Source: a virus. From it: a stretch of 64,000 bases of DNA. The notes beneath the pieces are model-generated. The model searched no databases. It was not told the origin of the DNA and saw only the letters and a list, made by a program, of their open reading frames with translations. This document shows, in pieces, positions 8,554 through 14,864 of this stretch (its first letter is position 1; each line of letters opens with the position of its first letter). The DNA lies in IMG/VR virus record IMGVR_UViG_3300008259_004660, positions 62,001 through 126,000 of that record, one strand, 5' to 3'. Made by a program: the position numbers and the translations under genes.

Positions 8554-8721
8554 ATGAGTAACAATACTAATAACAATATATCAAATATCAAGTATGATAG
8601 TCTAGAAGCTATGAAGGTAGAATATAGCTATCTAAGCAAAGAAGAAAAAAAGAAGTATATGAATATGCTTACTGAGTGGTATATGCGAGAAAAAGATATT
8701 CTTAGAAATGTTACAAACTGA
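8554..8721 (+). CDS. Small hypothetical protein, 55 aa
   Basis: An ATG five nt after the previous stop opens a 55-residue frame: an Asn-rich start, then a charged helical part (SKEEKKKYMNMLTEWYMREK). It looks like a real small gene from its spacing and amphipathic helix. No family recognised. Confidence 0.5.
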   Translation: MSNNTNNNISNIKYDSLEAMKVEYSYLSKEEKKKYMNMLTEWYMREKDILRNVTN

Positions 8722-8971
8722 AATATAAAGTTGGGGAAATATACCCATATATACCATCAAATCGTGTATATACAAAAAGGTGGGATAGTGTGGGGTGAAA
8801 TGGGGCAATGTGGTAACGTAATGATATAAAAAGGTATACTAGAGTATATACAAGAATAAAAAATATATTATACTATACGGAGTAGATAATAGTAGGTATA
8901 TTAGGAGTAGATAGATACTAATGCACGCCGCCCGCTGTCAAGCATTTTATTTTATGAGAAATTTCATATAT

Positions 8972-9029
8972 ATCTTGACAAAAAATTTAGGTACCCCCTA
9001 TAGCTAATTTATTCATATGTTGTCAAGAT
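8972..9029 (+). repeat. 10-bp perfect inverted repeat flanking repeat copy 4
   Basis: ATCTTGACAA (8972-8981) and TTGTCAAGAT (9020-9029) are exact reverse complements. The left arm contains a -35-like TTGACA, and repeat copy 4 lies between the arms. Confidence 0.6.
8986..8996 (+). repeat. TTTAGGTACCC dispersed repeat, copy 4
   Basis: Exact copy in the non-coding region, inside the spacer of a TTGACA (8975-8980) / TATAGC (8999-9004) promoter-like pair. Confidence 0.8.
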
Positions 9030-9035
9030 CAAAAT

Positions 9036-9051
9036 TGTTCCACGTGGAACA
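9036..9051. promoter_or_regulatory. parS-like 16-bp perfect palindrome
   Basis: TGTTCCACGTGGAACA is its own reverse complement and matches the conserved bacterial chromosomal ParB-binding site (TGTTNCACGTGNAACA) at every fixed position. No parA or parB gene is visible in this window. It could recruit host ParB or a phage ParB encoded elsewhere. Confidence 0.65.
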
Positions 9052-9119
9052 TCTTTTTTGTTGACCTATACAATATAGTATGCCAAGATATTCAACGTTA
9101 AATAAACAACACACAAAAA

Positions 9120-9470
9120 ATGGCTAAGATTGATAACAATACCAACACTAAGAAGAACAGCAATAATATGCCCAAGGGTACAATGCCCAAGGACAAGCTA
9201 ACACGCTTTAAGCTCAAGGGTAATATTGATGAGCCGGGCGAATATAAGCATCGCACAATTGCTGATGTTAAGACAGTTGCTAAGAGTGCGCGTGCTGTTC
9301 ATACGTATAGAATGTATGTTCATGGTTGCACTGAAAAGCGTCTGCCATCTAGTCTTCGTCGTACTGTTCATTATTTCCTTACTCCTATGAGTAGAATGGA
9401 TAGTGATAATAGTAAAGATCGTAAGCCAGTTATTGAAGTTGATAACACACCTGAAACAAATAACACATAA
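9120..9470 (+). CDS. Hypothetical basic protein, 116 aa
   Basis: A basic protein with an Asn/Lys-rich start (NNTNTKKNSNN) and a central KSARAVHTYRMYVHGCTEKRLPSS segment. It is the first gene after the parS-like site. A TTGACC at 9061-9066 may belong to its promoter. There is no membrane segment and no family is recognised. Nucleic-acid binding is possible from composition only. Confidence 0.55.
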   Translation: MAKIDNNTNTKKNSNNMPKGTMPKDKLTRFKLKGNIDEPGEYKHRTIADVKTVAKSARAVHTYRMYVHGCTEKRLPSSLRRTVHYFLTPMSRMDSDNSKDRKPVIEVDNTPETNNT

Positions 9471-9475
9471 ATTTT

Positions 9476-9667
9476 ATGATTAGCATTTTGGTTGTAATTT
9501 CTGTACTATTCTTCTTGATTGTTGCTGTTTCAATTATTGAAAGCCGCAAGCAAAAAATTGAAGTAGATAAAAATGAATTTGACAAAGCTAATTTAAATAA
9601 ATGTGGCTGCGGCAAAACAAATGATATTGATGGTAACTGCGATGGCAGTCATATGAGCAATAATTGA
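9476..9667 (+). CDS. Membrane-anchored CDGSH-like iron-sulfur protein, 63 aa
   Basis: One N-terminal membrane helix (ISILVVISVLFFLIVAVSII) is followed by a short linker and the motif CGCGKTNDIDGNCDGSH at the C-terminus. CDGSH proteins bind a 2Fe-2S cluster through three Cys and one His. Here the three Cys and the CDGSH His are present, but the gap between the second and third Cys is nine residues rather than the usual eight, and the usual proline is absent. The topology resembles mitoNEET, an anchored electron-transfer or cluster-transfer protein. Function here is unknown. Confidence 0.6.
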   Translation: MISILVVISVLFFLIVAVSIIESRKQKIEVDKNEFDKANLNKCGCGKTNDIDGNCDGSHMSNN

Positions 9668-9700
9668 TAATAGTGTAAATTTAAACTATTATAGATTTTT

Positions 9701-9739
9701 ACCCATTATGGTTTTTCATAATTACCATAGTGGGTTTTT
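9701..9739 (+). terminator. Rho-independent terminator after the CDGSH-like gene
   Basis: A 12-bp stem with one G-T pair (9701-9712 with 9724-9735) and an AT-rich loop is followed by a T run to 9739. Confidence 0.75.
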
Positions 9740-9761
9740 CATTTATATACAATATTTAAAT

Positions 9762-9772
9762 TTTAGGTACCC
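9762..9772 (+). repeat. TTTAGGTACCC dispersed repeat, copy 5
   Basis: Exact copy 11 nt before the ATG of the 26-codon membrane frame at 9784. Confidence 0.8.
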
Positions 9773-9783
9773 ACCACATCTAA

Positions 9784-9864
9784 ATGATATTGATATTAAT
9801 GTTTAGCGCCTTGATAATTTTGATCATTGCTATTATGATGTATGAGGATCATAAAAAATTTTAG
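9784..9864 (+). CDS. Putative 26-aa membrane micropeptide
   Basis: The frame encodes an almost wholly hydrophobic helix (ILILMFSALIILIIAIMM) ending in YEDHKKF. Its TAG stop is inside repeat copy 6. A second similar micro-frame follows directly. Coding is supported only by composition and by this paired arrangement. Confidence 0.35.
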   Translation: MILILMFSALIILIIAIMMYEDHKKF

Positions 9865-9870
9865 GTACCC
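9860..9870 (+). repeat. TTTAGGTACCC dispersed repeat, copy 6
   Basis: Exact copy that holds the stop codon of the 9784 frame and ends 5 nt before the ATG of the next one. Confidence 0.8.
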
Positions 9871-9875
9871 CACCT

Positions 9876-9947
9876 ATGATAATATTTACACTATTGTTGA
9901 TTTTATTTTTGTGCTATATAGCATTATTGCATTATACAGAAGATTAA
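9876..9947 (+). CDS. Putative 23-aa membrane micropeptide
   Basis: The frame encodes IIFTLLLILFLCYIALLHY and an acidic TED end, a single membrane helix. It lies between repeat copies 6 and 7, mirroring the preceding micro-frame. Coding status is uncertain. Confidence 0.35.
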   Translation: MIIFTLLLILFLCYIALLHYTED

Positions 9948-9950
9948 AAA

Positions 9951-9961
9951 TTTAGGTACCC
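9951..9961 (+). repeat. TTTAGGTACCC dispersed repeat, copy 7
   Basis: Last exact copy; it runs into an 11-base C tract (9959-9969). I found no further copy downstream in the window. Confidence 0.8.
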
Positions 9962-9989
9962 CCCCCCCCTTCTTATATACAACAAAATA

Positions 9990-10017
9990 TTGACAGCTGG
10001 CTAAAAATGTATATAGT
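9990..10017 (+). promoter_or_regulatory. ssb promoter
   Basis: TTGACA (9990-9995), a 16-bp spacer and TATAGT (10012-10017). Unlike the early cassettes it leaves a leader of about 65 nt, which holds the palindrome CACATAATGTG (10033-10043), a possible operator. Confidence 0.5.
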
Positions 10018-10087
10018 ACCAAATATCTTAAGCACATAATGTGTTTAGGTATAACATAACGAAAACAAAAAGTAATACGATAAATAT

Positions 10088-10477
10088 ATGAATAATATAT
10101 CATTGGTAGGTAATGTAGTTAAGGATCCAACAACACGTTCTACACCCTCGGGTAAGAATGTATCAACACTGCGTCTTGCGGTCAACAATCCTCTTAATGA
10201 CAAAGAAGTTCTTTTCATTGATGTTGATAGTTGGGACAAGCAGGCAGAATTTGTTGGTAAACATGTTAAGAAGGGCAGCTTGGTCAGTGTAGCTGGCCGA
10301 CTCAAGATGGATGAATGGGTAAAAGATGGTGCAAAGCAAAGCAAGTATTTTGTTGTTGCTGATCGCATCAACTTTGTTGGTGGAAAAAAGAAGGAAGATG
10401 GTGGTGTTTCAAGTGATTCACAAAGTGATGAATTTGATGATGCTGCTTTTGCTGCTGCCGCAGGAATCAAGCAGTAA
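10088..10477 (+). CDS. ssb: Single-stranded DNA-binding protein
   Basis: The 129-residue protein is a bacterial-type SSB with an OB fold. It begins MNNISLVGNVVKDPTTR, followed by STLRLAVNNP, FIDVDSWDKQAEF and KKGSLVSVAGRLK. It coats single-stranded DNA in replication and recombination. The tail is acidic and Ala-rich but lacks the usual DDDIPF tip that recruits host proteins, so partner contacts may differ. It is transcribed alone, with a promoter upstream and a hairpin just after. Confidence 0.9.
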   Translation: MNNISLVGNVVKDPTTRSTPSGKNVSTLRLAVNNPLNDKEVLFIDVDSWDKQAEFVGKHVKKGSLVSVAGRLKMDEWVKDGAKQSKYFVVADRINFVGGKKKEDGGVSSDSQSDEFDDAAFAAAAGIKQ

Positions 10478-10491
10478 AATAAAATAAAAAA

Positions 10492-10511
10492 TTGGGGAAA
10501 TTTCCCCAATT
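10492..10511. terminator. Palindromic hairpin between ssb and the minus-strand unit
   Basis: TTGGGGAAATTTCCCCAA is perfectly self-complementary. The flanking A-rich run on the ssb side becomes a T run on the minus strand, so it fits best as the terminator of leftward transcripts and may act in both directions. Confidence 0.5.
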
Positions 10512-10607
10512 CATAAGTTCTTGAGTATCAATGAGTTACAAAGCACATAACTTGTTGATACTCAATTACTTACAATAAATTTATTTTTCCTAGCACCATT
10601 TTTTGTC

Positions 10608-10636
10608 TCGACTTTTTTTATTTTTTGTGCTATACT
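10608..10636 (+). promoter_or_regulatory. Promoter for candidate RNA R1
   Basis: TCGACT (10608-10613), a 17-bp T-rich spacer and TATACT (10631-10636), one of the clearest -10 elements in the early region. No good gene follows on the plus strand. Confidence 0.55.
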
Positions 10637-10642
10637 ATTTGA

Positions 10643-10850
10643 GTCAGGGGGAGTCATTTTTTTTGACACAACCTTGGAATTTGGGTAGCCTTCGGTCCCC
10701 TACCCTTGGGTCACCCTCTCGGGATTCGCCCTGTCTCGGCTTTTCGGAATCTATCTCCTACTTCCACCGTGATACCATTATCGCAGAAATTAAAAAAAAT
10801 GGAAGCCCAACGAATTTTGTAACTCGTTGAGCTGTAACAACCGAACAAAA
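10643..10850 (+). ncRNA. Candidate structured RNA R1
   Basis: A promoter leads into a 200-nt stretch without a convincing gene. It contains a GGGTAG/CTACCC stem (about 10683-10705), a GGG/CCC hairpin around 10721-10731 and a CAACGA/TCGTTG hairpin near 10808-10829. Parts match RNA R2 about 780 bp downstream, including TTTTGTAACTCGTTGA (10815-10830) with one mismatch. A 75-codon frame across it is low-quality and unlike a protein. Confidence 0.45.
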
Positions 10851-10856
10851 ACCCCC

Positions 10857-11387
10857 TTAGTAGGGATTGTTGCTCTTGATCCATTCCTCAAGGTCAGCCT
10901 CGCTTGGAGGCGTTACGCCGAGCTTCATCACGTTATCCATTGAGGTATAGACCCTTGTGCCGTCCAATAGGCGCAACCCGATGCGATATGAGTTTGGGCG
11001 AAAGCTGTCCCTACCTTTCCAAACCACTTCACCCTTCGTTCCCTTGGCTACCTTGCGGCCCTTGACTACCTCAACCTCGCAGCCAACGTCGATAAACGCA
11101 CGGCGACCCATCAGCACGCTGTACGCCATCTTGGGGCCAACCTCACGGTTCCACCAAGCACGCGCCTTGGCTACCACTTCCTCCGTAGCGTCAGCGCGGT
11201 GATACTTGCTTGGGGCGTATGCGCGAGTGGTGCCGTCATCAATGGTGCGCACGCAACCCTGCTCTTCGTCCCAAACCGTCGCGTAGAAATCCGAGTCGTG
11301 ATAGCCGTTGCGCTCGCTGGTTCCAAGCACGCAACCCGTGAAATCACGGTCATAGTCACAAACCTTGGCTTCAATGATGGTACTCAT
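10857..11387 (-). CDS. Hypothetical protein, 176 aa
   Basis: The first gene leftward in the early region, visibly more GC-rich than its neighbours. The product is soluble and aromatic. Residues about 90-150 (AFIDVGCEVEVVKGRKVAKGTKGEVVWKG) look like a small SH3/KOW-type beta barrel, and the end is acidic. Barrels like this often bind nucleic acid, but no family is certain. The start fits the promoter at 11397-11425. Confidence 0.65.
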   Translation of the reverse strand: MSTIIEAKVCDYDRDFTGCVLGTSERNGYHDSDFYATVWDEEQGCVRTIDDGTTRAYAPSKYHRADATEEVVAKARAWWNREVGPKMAYSVLMGRRAFIDVGCEVEVVKGRKVAKGTKGEVVWKGRDSFRPNSYRIGLRLLDGTRVYTSMDNVMKLGVTPPSEADLEEWIKSNNPY

Positions 11388-11396
11388 AGTGCAGCC

Positions 11397-11425
11397 AGTT
11401 TGATCAAATATTTTTAAAAGGTAAA
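11397..11425 (-). promoter_or_regulatory. Minus-strand cassette promoter
   Basis: Read on the minus strand: TTTACC, a 17-bp AT-rich spacer and weak TCAAAC, 9 nt before the ATG of the 10857-11387 gene. The plus-strand cassette spacing is reproduced. Confidence 0.45.
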
Positions 11426-11464
11426 GAAAAAAATGATGTACATTGAATTTTTCGCATCAACAAA

Positions 11465-11615
11465 ATTTGTGTAGGAGTTGGTGCCCTACTCTTGGAGTTT
11501 CATCTCCTCATCTAGTCTCTTCGGGATCTTGCCCTACTCTCGACTACCAAAACAGTCTAGCAGAGTTTTTAAAAAATACCATCAAATAAACTTTTGTAAG
11601 TCGTTGATGAATTTT
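11465..11615 (+). ncRNA. Candidate structured RNA R2 (R1 homologue)
   Basis: The stretch contains a GTAGG/CCTAC hairpin (11471-11489), GGAG/CTCC, a GGG/CCC hairpin around 11523-11534 framed by TAGTC and GACTA, and TTTTGTAAGTCGTTGA (11592-11607). The order of elements and the last motif parallel R1. No gene is visible here. The promoter is unclear. Confidence 0.45.
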
Positions 11616-11628
11616 CTCAACTTTGTTC

Positions 11629-11657
11629 TTTACTTTTTTATTTTTTCCATCAAGATG
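11629..11657 (+). promoter_or_regulatory. Promoter of the 11666 gene
   Basis: TTTACT (11629-11634), a 17-bp T-rich spacer and AAGATG (11652-11657), 8 nt before the ATG. It is preceded by a TTGTTCTTT element. Confidence 0.45.
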
Positions 11658-11665
11658 TATGCACA

Positions 11666-11929
11666 ATGAAGACCACATACGGTTCAGCGGTTCCGATCTA
11701 CTGCTCCACCAGTTTTGATTGGAAGGGCAATGTTGGATGGGCGGACGAAAGCAAACTCATCAAACTTGACACATATCATTCTTCTCTTAATTACAATGGA
11801 GTTGGTATCAAAAGCATCAAAACTGGTGAAGTTAAATATTTCGAGCCCATCTATGATGAAGATGGTTATGATGGCGAGTATATGATGTTTGGCTGCGACA
11901 ATATAAGTGTGCAGATTTGGAACTATTAA
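11666..11929 (+). CDS. Hypothetical protein, 87 aa
   Basis: A small soluble, acidic protein with a beta-strand look (STSFDWKGNVGWADES; GVGIKSIKTGEVKYF). Followed after 3 nt by the next gene. No family recognised. Confidence 0.6.
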   Translation: MKTTYGSAVPIYCSTSFDWKGNVGWADESKLIKLDTYHSSLNYNGVGIKSIKTGEVKYFEPIYDEDGYDGEYMMFGCDNISVQIWNY

Positions 11930-11932
11930 AAA

Positions 11933-12115
11933 ATGAAACATTCTTTGGAACTTAATAAGAACCAACTAGTAGCTACATTGTGTGCGCTAGAATTGTTCTT
12001 GGAGGATTGTGAACGTGAAGAGCATCATGGCAGCAATCCTATTGACCCATCATTCAAGAAGGGTGTAGAACAGACCATCAAGAAGTTGAACAAAGAATAC
12101 AAGAAACTTTCTTGA
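11933..12115 (+). CDS. Hypothetical helical protein, 60 aa
   Basis: A predicted all-helical, charged peptide (ATLCALELFLEDCEREE; VEQTIKKLNKEYKKLS) in an operon with the preceding gene. Its TGA stop (12113-12115) overlaps the -35 of the helicase promoter. Confidence 0.6.
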   Translation: MKHSLELNKNQLVATLCALELFLEDCEREEHHGSNPIDPSFKKGVEQTIKKLNKEYKKLS

Positions 12116-12140
12116 CTTTTCATAAATCCTAGATCAACAT
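12112..12140 (+). promoter_or_regulatory. Helicase promoter
   Basis: TTGACT (12112-12117), a 17-bp spacer and CAACAT (12135-12140), 7 nt before the ATG. The -35 overlaps the upstream stop codon. Confidence 0.45.
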
Positions 12141-12147
12141 CTGGACA

Positions 12148-13539
12148 ATGCAAATCGATACCACAGGTTTGCTTGAACCTCAATTCAAGCACGTGCAGAA
12201 GCTCGTAGACTCACTGTATCTTAATGGTCATGCCGTGGATATGAGTGAGACGGGCACCGGAAAGACTTATGCGGCAGCGGCGGTCATTCGCGAAATGAAT
12301 CGTCCATTCGCCGTGATTTGTCCCAAGAGTGTTATTCACCAATGGGAAAAGATTCTGGCCAGCTTCAAACTTAAAGCCACTACACTGATCAACTATGAAA
12401 AGCTTGGTCGTGGAAACACCAAGTATATGAAGTGGAAGAAGTTGCCGGATCCCGTGCGTCCTTATCAGGAGAATGCCACTGCCGAACTTCCTCAGTTCAA
12501 TTTCGATCCCAACACATTAATTGTGGTTGATGAGGGTCACAAGTGCAAAGGTAATAACACCAGCAACAGTTGGATGATGATTGCACTAAAGCTTCAAGGA
12601 TATCGTGTACTGGTATCTTCCGCCACTGTTGCAACGTCTCCTCTTGAGATGCGTGCGTTTGGGTTTTTGACCAATCTCCATGCTCTCTACAACTTCAGAG
12701 ATTTTTGCCGAGTGCATGGTGCGGAATTGCTTCCACAGTATGGCGCGATGAGTTTCAATCTTGCGAGCCAAGCTGCACGCGAGTCTATGCTGAGACTTAA
12801 TGAGTATCTTTTCGATACCAGCAAGTGCGCAAGTCGCATGAAGGTAGAGGATTTTGGCAAGCAGTTTCCAGAGTCCCATATTGTGGCGGAAGCATATGAC
12901 CTTGGGTCCAATGAAGCCAAGATTCAATCCGTTTACGATGATATGGACGCCGAGTTGGCCAAGCTTGAAGAGAAGGCTCAGAACTACAGCGAACACGTGT
13001 TTGCCGTGATGATGGAGGCTCGTCGCAAGGCAGAACTTTGCAAGGTGCCGCTATTCGTTGAAATGGCGGAAGATCTCTACGACGAAGGTAAGAGCGTTGC
13101 GTTGTTTCTCAACTTCACTGATACTGTGGATGCCGTCGTCAAGCGTCTTGAGAAGATGCCGAAATTCAAGGACCAAATTGGCTACATTGTCGGCGGACAA
13201 ACTGACAAGCAGCGCATTTCTGACATTGAGGCATTTCAATCCGACAAGAAGCGAGTGATGGTGATCAATATCGCTGCTGGCGGAACGGGTGTTTCATTGC
13301 ACGACCTCAATGGCAAATTTCCACGCGCCAGCATCATCAGCCCCAATTGGAGCGCATACAATATGCGCCAAGCATTGGGTCGAATCTGGCGCTTGGAAGG
13401 CAAGACCAAGAGTTATCAGCGCATTGTTTACGCTGCCAAGTGCATCGAGGAAAATATCTGCCATCGCGTTCAAGCCAAGTTGCAGTGCCTCGACACGCTC
13501 AACGACGGTGACCTCGCTGAGAGTTTGACTTTGGTGTAA
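12148..13539 (+). CDS. SF2 (SNF2-like) DNA helicase
   Basis: The 463-residue ATPase has the superfamily 2 motifs in order: Walker A SETGTGKT (about residue 33), motif Ia CPKSVIHQW, motif II DEGHKCKG, motif III SSATVAT, motif V-like AAGGTGVSLHD and motif VI QALGRIWRLEG. The DEGH box and QALGRIWR ending match SNF2/UvsW-like translocases. Phage members remodel forks or recombination intermediates. All ATPase motifs look intact and the length is typical of a minimal two-domain core. Composition is GC-rich compared with the 1-10 kb region. Confidence 0.88.
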   Translation: MQIDTTGLLEPQFKHVQKLVDSLYLNGHAVDMSETGTGKTYAAAAVIREMNRPFAVICPKSVIHQWEKILASFKLKATTLINYEKLGRGNTKYMKWKKLPDPVRPYQENATAELPQFNFDPNTLIVVDEGHKCKGNNTSNSWMMIALKLQGYRVLVSSATVATSPLEMRAFGFLTNLHALYNFRDFCRVHGAELLPQYGAMSFNLASQAARESMLRLNEYLFDTSKCASRMKVEDFGKQFPESHIVAEAYDLGSNEAKIQSVYDDMDAELAKLEEKAQNYSEHVFAVMMEARRKAELCKVPLFVEMAEDLYDEGKSVALFLNFTDTVDAVVKRLEKMPKFKDQIGYIVGGQTDKQRISDIEAFQSDKKRVMVINIAAGGTGVSLHDLNGKFPRASIISPNWSAYNMRQALGRIWRLEGKTKSYQRIVYAAKCIEENICHRVQAKLQCLDTLNDGDLAESLTLV

Positions 13540-13548
13540 ACCATTGGA

Positions 13549-13592
13549 GTGGCGGGGGATGTGAGTGGTATCCATCCCTCGCCACTTTATTC
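13549..13592 (+). terminator. Terminator after the helicase
   Basis: A long stem (GTGGCGGGGGATG around 13549-13561 with the CCATCCCTCGCCAC arm at 13572-13585) is followed by a short T-rich stretch. Confidence 0.6.
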
Positions 13593-13621
13593 TCGACTTT
13601 TTATAAAACATCAACCATACT
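13593..13621 (+). promoter_or_regulatory. Promoter of the 13631 gene
   Basis: TCGACT (13593-13598), a 17-bp spacer and CATACT (13616-13621), 9 nt before the ATG. Confidence 0.55.
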
Positions 13622-13630
13622 GCTTGCACG

Positions 13631-13900
13631 ATGAACAACACCCTCACGTTTCACTCTGACGCTGGTCACGGTTGGCTGGAAGTCTCTGATCGCGATCTGG
13701 CTGATCTTCACGCCACTCCGAAGTACTTCTCTGGTTACAGCTATCGCAAGGGCAACCGCTACTTTCTTGAGGAAGACTGCGATGCGCCGAAGTTCATTGC
13801 CTTGTTCAAAGCTAAGTATGGTGAAAAGCCCACCATTGAAGAGCAGTATCACGATGGTGACTTTGTTGAGGACAACAATCTGAACAGCATCCGATTCTAA
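13631..13900 (+). CDS. Hypothetical protein, 89 aa
   Basis: A soluble acidic protein (HGWLEVSDRDLADLHATPKYFSGYSY near the N-terminus). The middle FLEEDCDAPKFIALFKAKYG is helical. It resembles small conserved early phage proteins but has no assigned family. One nt separates it from the next gene. Confidence 0.6.
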   Translation: MNNTLTFHSDAGHGWLEVSDRDLADLHATPKYFSGYSYRKGNRYFLEEDCDAPKFIALFKAKYGEKPTIEEQYHDGDFVEDNNLNSIRF

Positions 13901-13901
13901 A

Positions 13902-14183
13902 ATGAAAACATCCACACTTCCTGTAAATTATGTGAACTGCCGATGCGTTACTATGAGCGCATTGGCAGGAATAAGTCGGGATGCTTCTGAAGCAATCAGC
14001 AGCCTGTATATTTCAGACATTGATCTGCATCTTGGACATAATGGAACTGGCACACTTATTTCCAATCGTGCTTTCATTGATCTGTTGGCAAAGGTTGTGC
14101 CAAACAAGCATCTTGGCTACGAGCAAATCATTCAAGCCATCAATGATCTTGACGACGACATTCACATCGACCTTGAGAATTAA
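13902..14183 (+). CDS. Hypothetical protein, paralogue of the 19786 gene, 93 aa
   Basis: Its layout matches the 105-residue product at 19786-20103. Both have a Cys-containing start, an SRDASEAI/SKNAAEAI helix, an SDIDLHLG/SDLDVSFG segment and an identical IDLEN end. The pair indicates duplication within the early region. Function unknown. Confidence 0.6.
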   Translation: MKTSTLPVNYVNCRCVTMSALAGISRDASEAISSLYISDIDLHLGHNGTGTLISNRAFIDLLAKVVPNKHLGYEQIIQAINDLDDDIHIDLEN

Positions 14184-14186
14184 TCC

Positions 14187-14214
14187 TTGACTTTTTATAA
14201 ATTATCCCTAGACT
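14187..14214 (+). promoter_or_regulatory. Promoter of the 14224 gene
   Basis: TTGACT (14187-14192), a 16-bp spacer and TAGACT (14209-14214), 9 nt before the ATG. The spacer contains the shared TTTTATAAA block. Confidence 0.6.
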
Positions 14215-14223
14215 GATTGGACG

Positions 14224-14424
14224 ATGAAAACCTACCGCATCTACACTCCTTGGGACAACATCACCATTGAAGCGAAGAACGCCAAGCAGGCTCGCATTGA
14301 AGCTGTGAAGCAACTGCTTTACGAGATTGAGACAGATTGCGGAGCTTCCCTCGACATTGAGGAAGTTGAAGAAGAGACGAATGGATTTGATGGCGTCGGT
14401 GCTGTTGACCAAACTGGCATTTAA
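14224..14424 (+). CDS. Hypothetical protein, 66 aa
   Basis: A small acidic protein: a beta strand (YRIYTPWDNITIEA), a helix (KNAKQARIEAVKQLLYEI) and an acidic tail. The strand-helix layout is repeated in the 14698 and 18969 products. No family assigned. Confidence 0.6.
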   Translation: MKTYRIYTPWDNITIEAKNAKQARIEAVKQLLYEIETDCGASLDIEEVEEETNGFDGVGAVDQTGI

Positions 14425-14427
14425 TCC

Positions 14428-14455
14428 TTGACTTTTTATAATTCTCTGTTAGAGT
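14428..14455 (+). promoter_or_regulatory. Promoter of the 14465 gene
   Basis: TTGACT (14428-14433), a 16-bp spacer and TAGAGT (14450-14455), 9 nt before the ATG. Confidence 0.6.
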
Positions 14456-14464
14456 ATTACCACG

Positions 14465-14701
14465 ATGAAAAACGAACTCGCAATCAAGCTCGTCGCTGCT
14501 GCCGACAAGTATCGTGCAGTTGAGCGTAACTATGAGGGTGCTGCTGAAGTGGTCCAATCAGATTACGAAGACCTCATCAGCATTGCTGGTATGATTGAAA
14601 ACAACGAGAGTAAGAAATCCATATCCAATGCTATGTGGAATCTTGACACTCTTGTGCGCGATGTTATTCCTGATAAAGTTTATAACGCTTACAACCGATG
14701 A
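14465..14701 (+). CDS. Hypothetical helical protein, 78 aa
   Basis: Predicted mostly helical (LAIKLVAAADKYRAVERNY). Its stop overlaps the start of the next gene as ATGA, so the two are translationally coupled. No family recognised. Confidence 0.6.
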   Translation: MKNELAIKLVAAADKYRAVERNYEGAAEVVQSDYEDLISIAGMIENNESKKSISNAMWNLDTLVRDVIPDKVYNAYNR

Positions 14702-14862
14702 AAACATACACGGCTGAAGTTACTGTTCGTCTCAAGATCAACGCGAACAGTGAAGACGATGCGCGTTATGCGCTTCAAGAAATGGATTATTCGTTTGACT
14801 TTATTCAAGACCGCGCCGAAATTACTAGCTCCGAAATCACCGATCAACTCATCAAGGACTAA
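14698..14862 (+). CDS. Small hypothetical protein, 54 aa
   Basis: An alpha/beta mini-protein: strand TYTAEVTVRLKINA, helix SEDDARYALQEM, then an Ile/Thr-rich end. It overlaps the preceding gene by 4 nt and stops 2 nt before the next ATG. Similar in layout to the 14224 and 18969 products. Confidence 0.6.
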   Translation: MKTYTAEVTVRLKINANSEDDARYALQEMDYSFDFIQDRAEITSSEITDQLIKD

Positions 14863-14864
14863 CA

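Larger units (their letters stand above)
8722..9119 (+). other. Non-coding region with parS-like site and inverted repeats
   Basis: No credible gene in 398 bp. It holds a purine- and G-rich tract (8750-8815), an AT-rich stretch with repeated TATA elements, a TTGACA...TATAGC promoter-like pair spanning repeat copy 4, a 10-bp inverted repeat (8972-8981 and 9020-9029), and the perfect palindrome at 9036-9051. The density of symmetric sites suggests a replication, partition or control region. Confidence 0.5.

Noticed and set aside
10603-10830. Plus-strand 75-codon frame in R1
   Set aside because: Its start lies in the -35 of the R1 promoter and its composition is unlike the other small proteins; the stretch is better explained as structured RNA.
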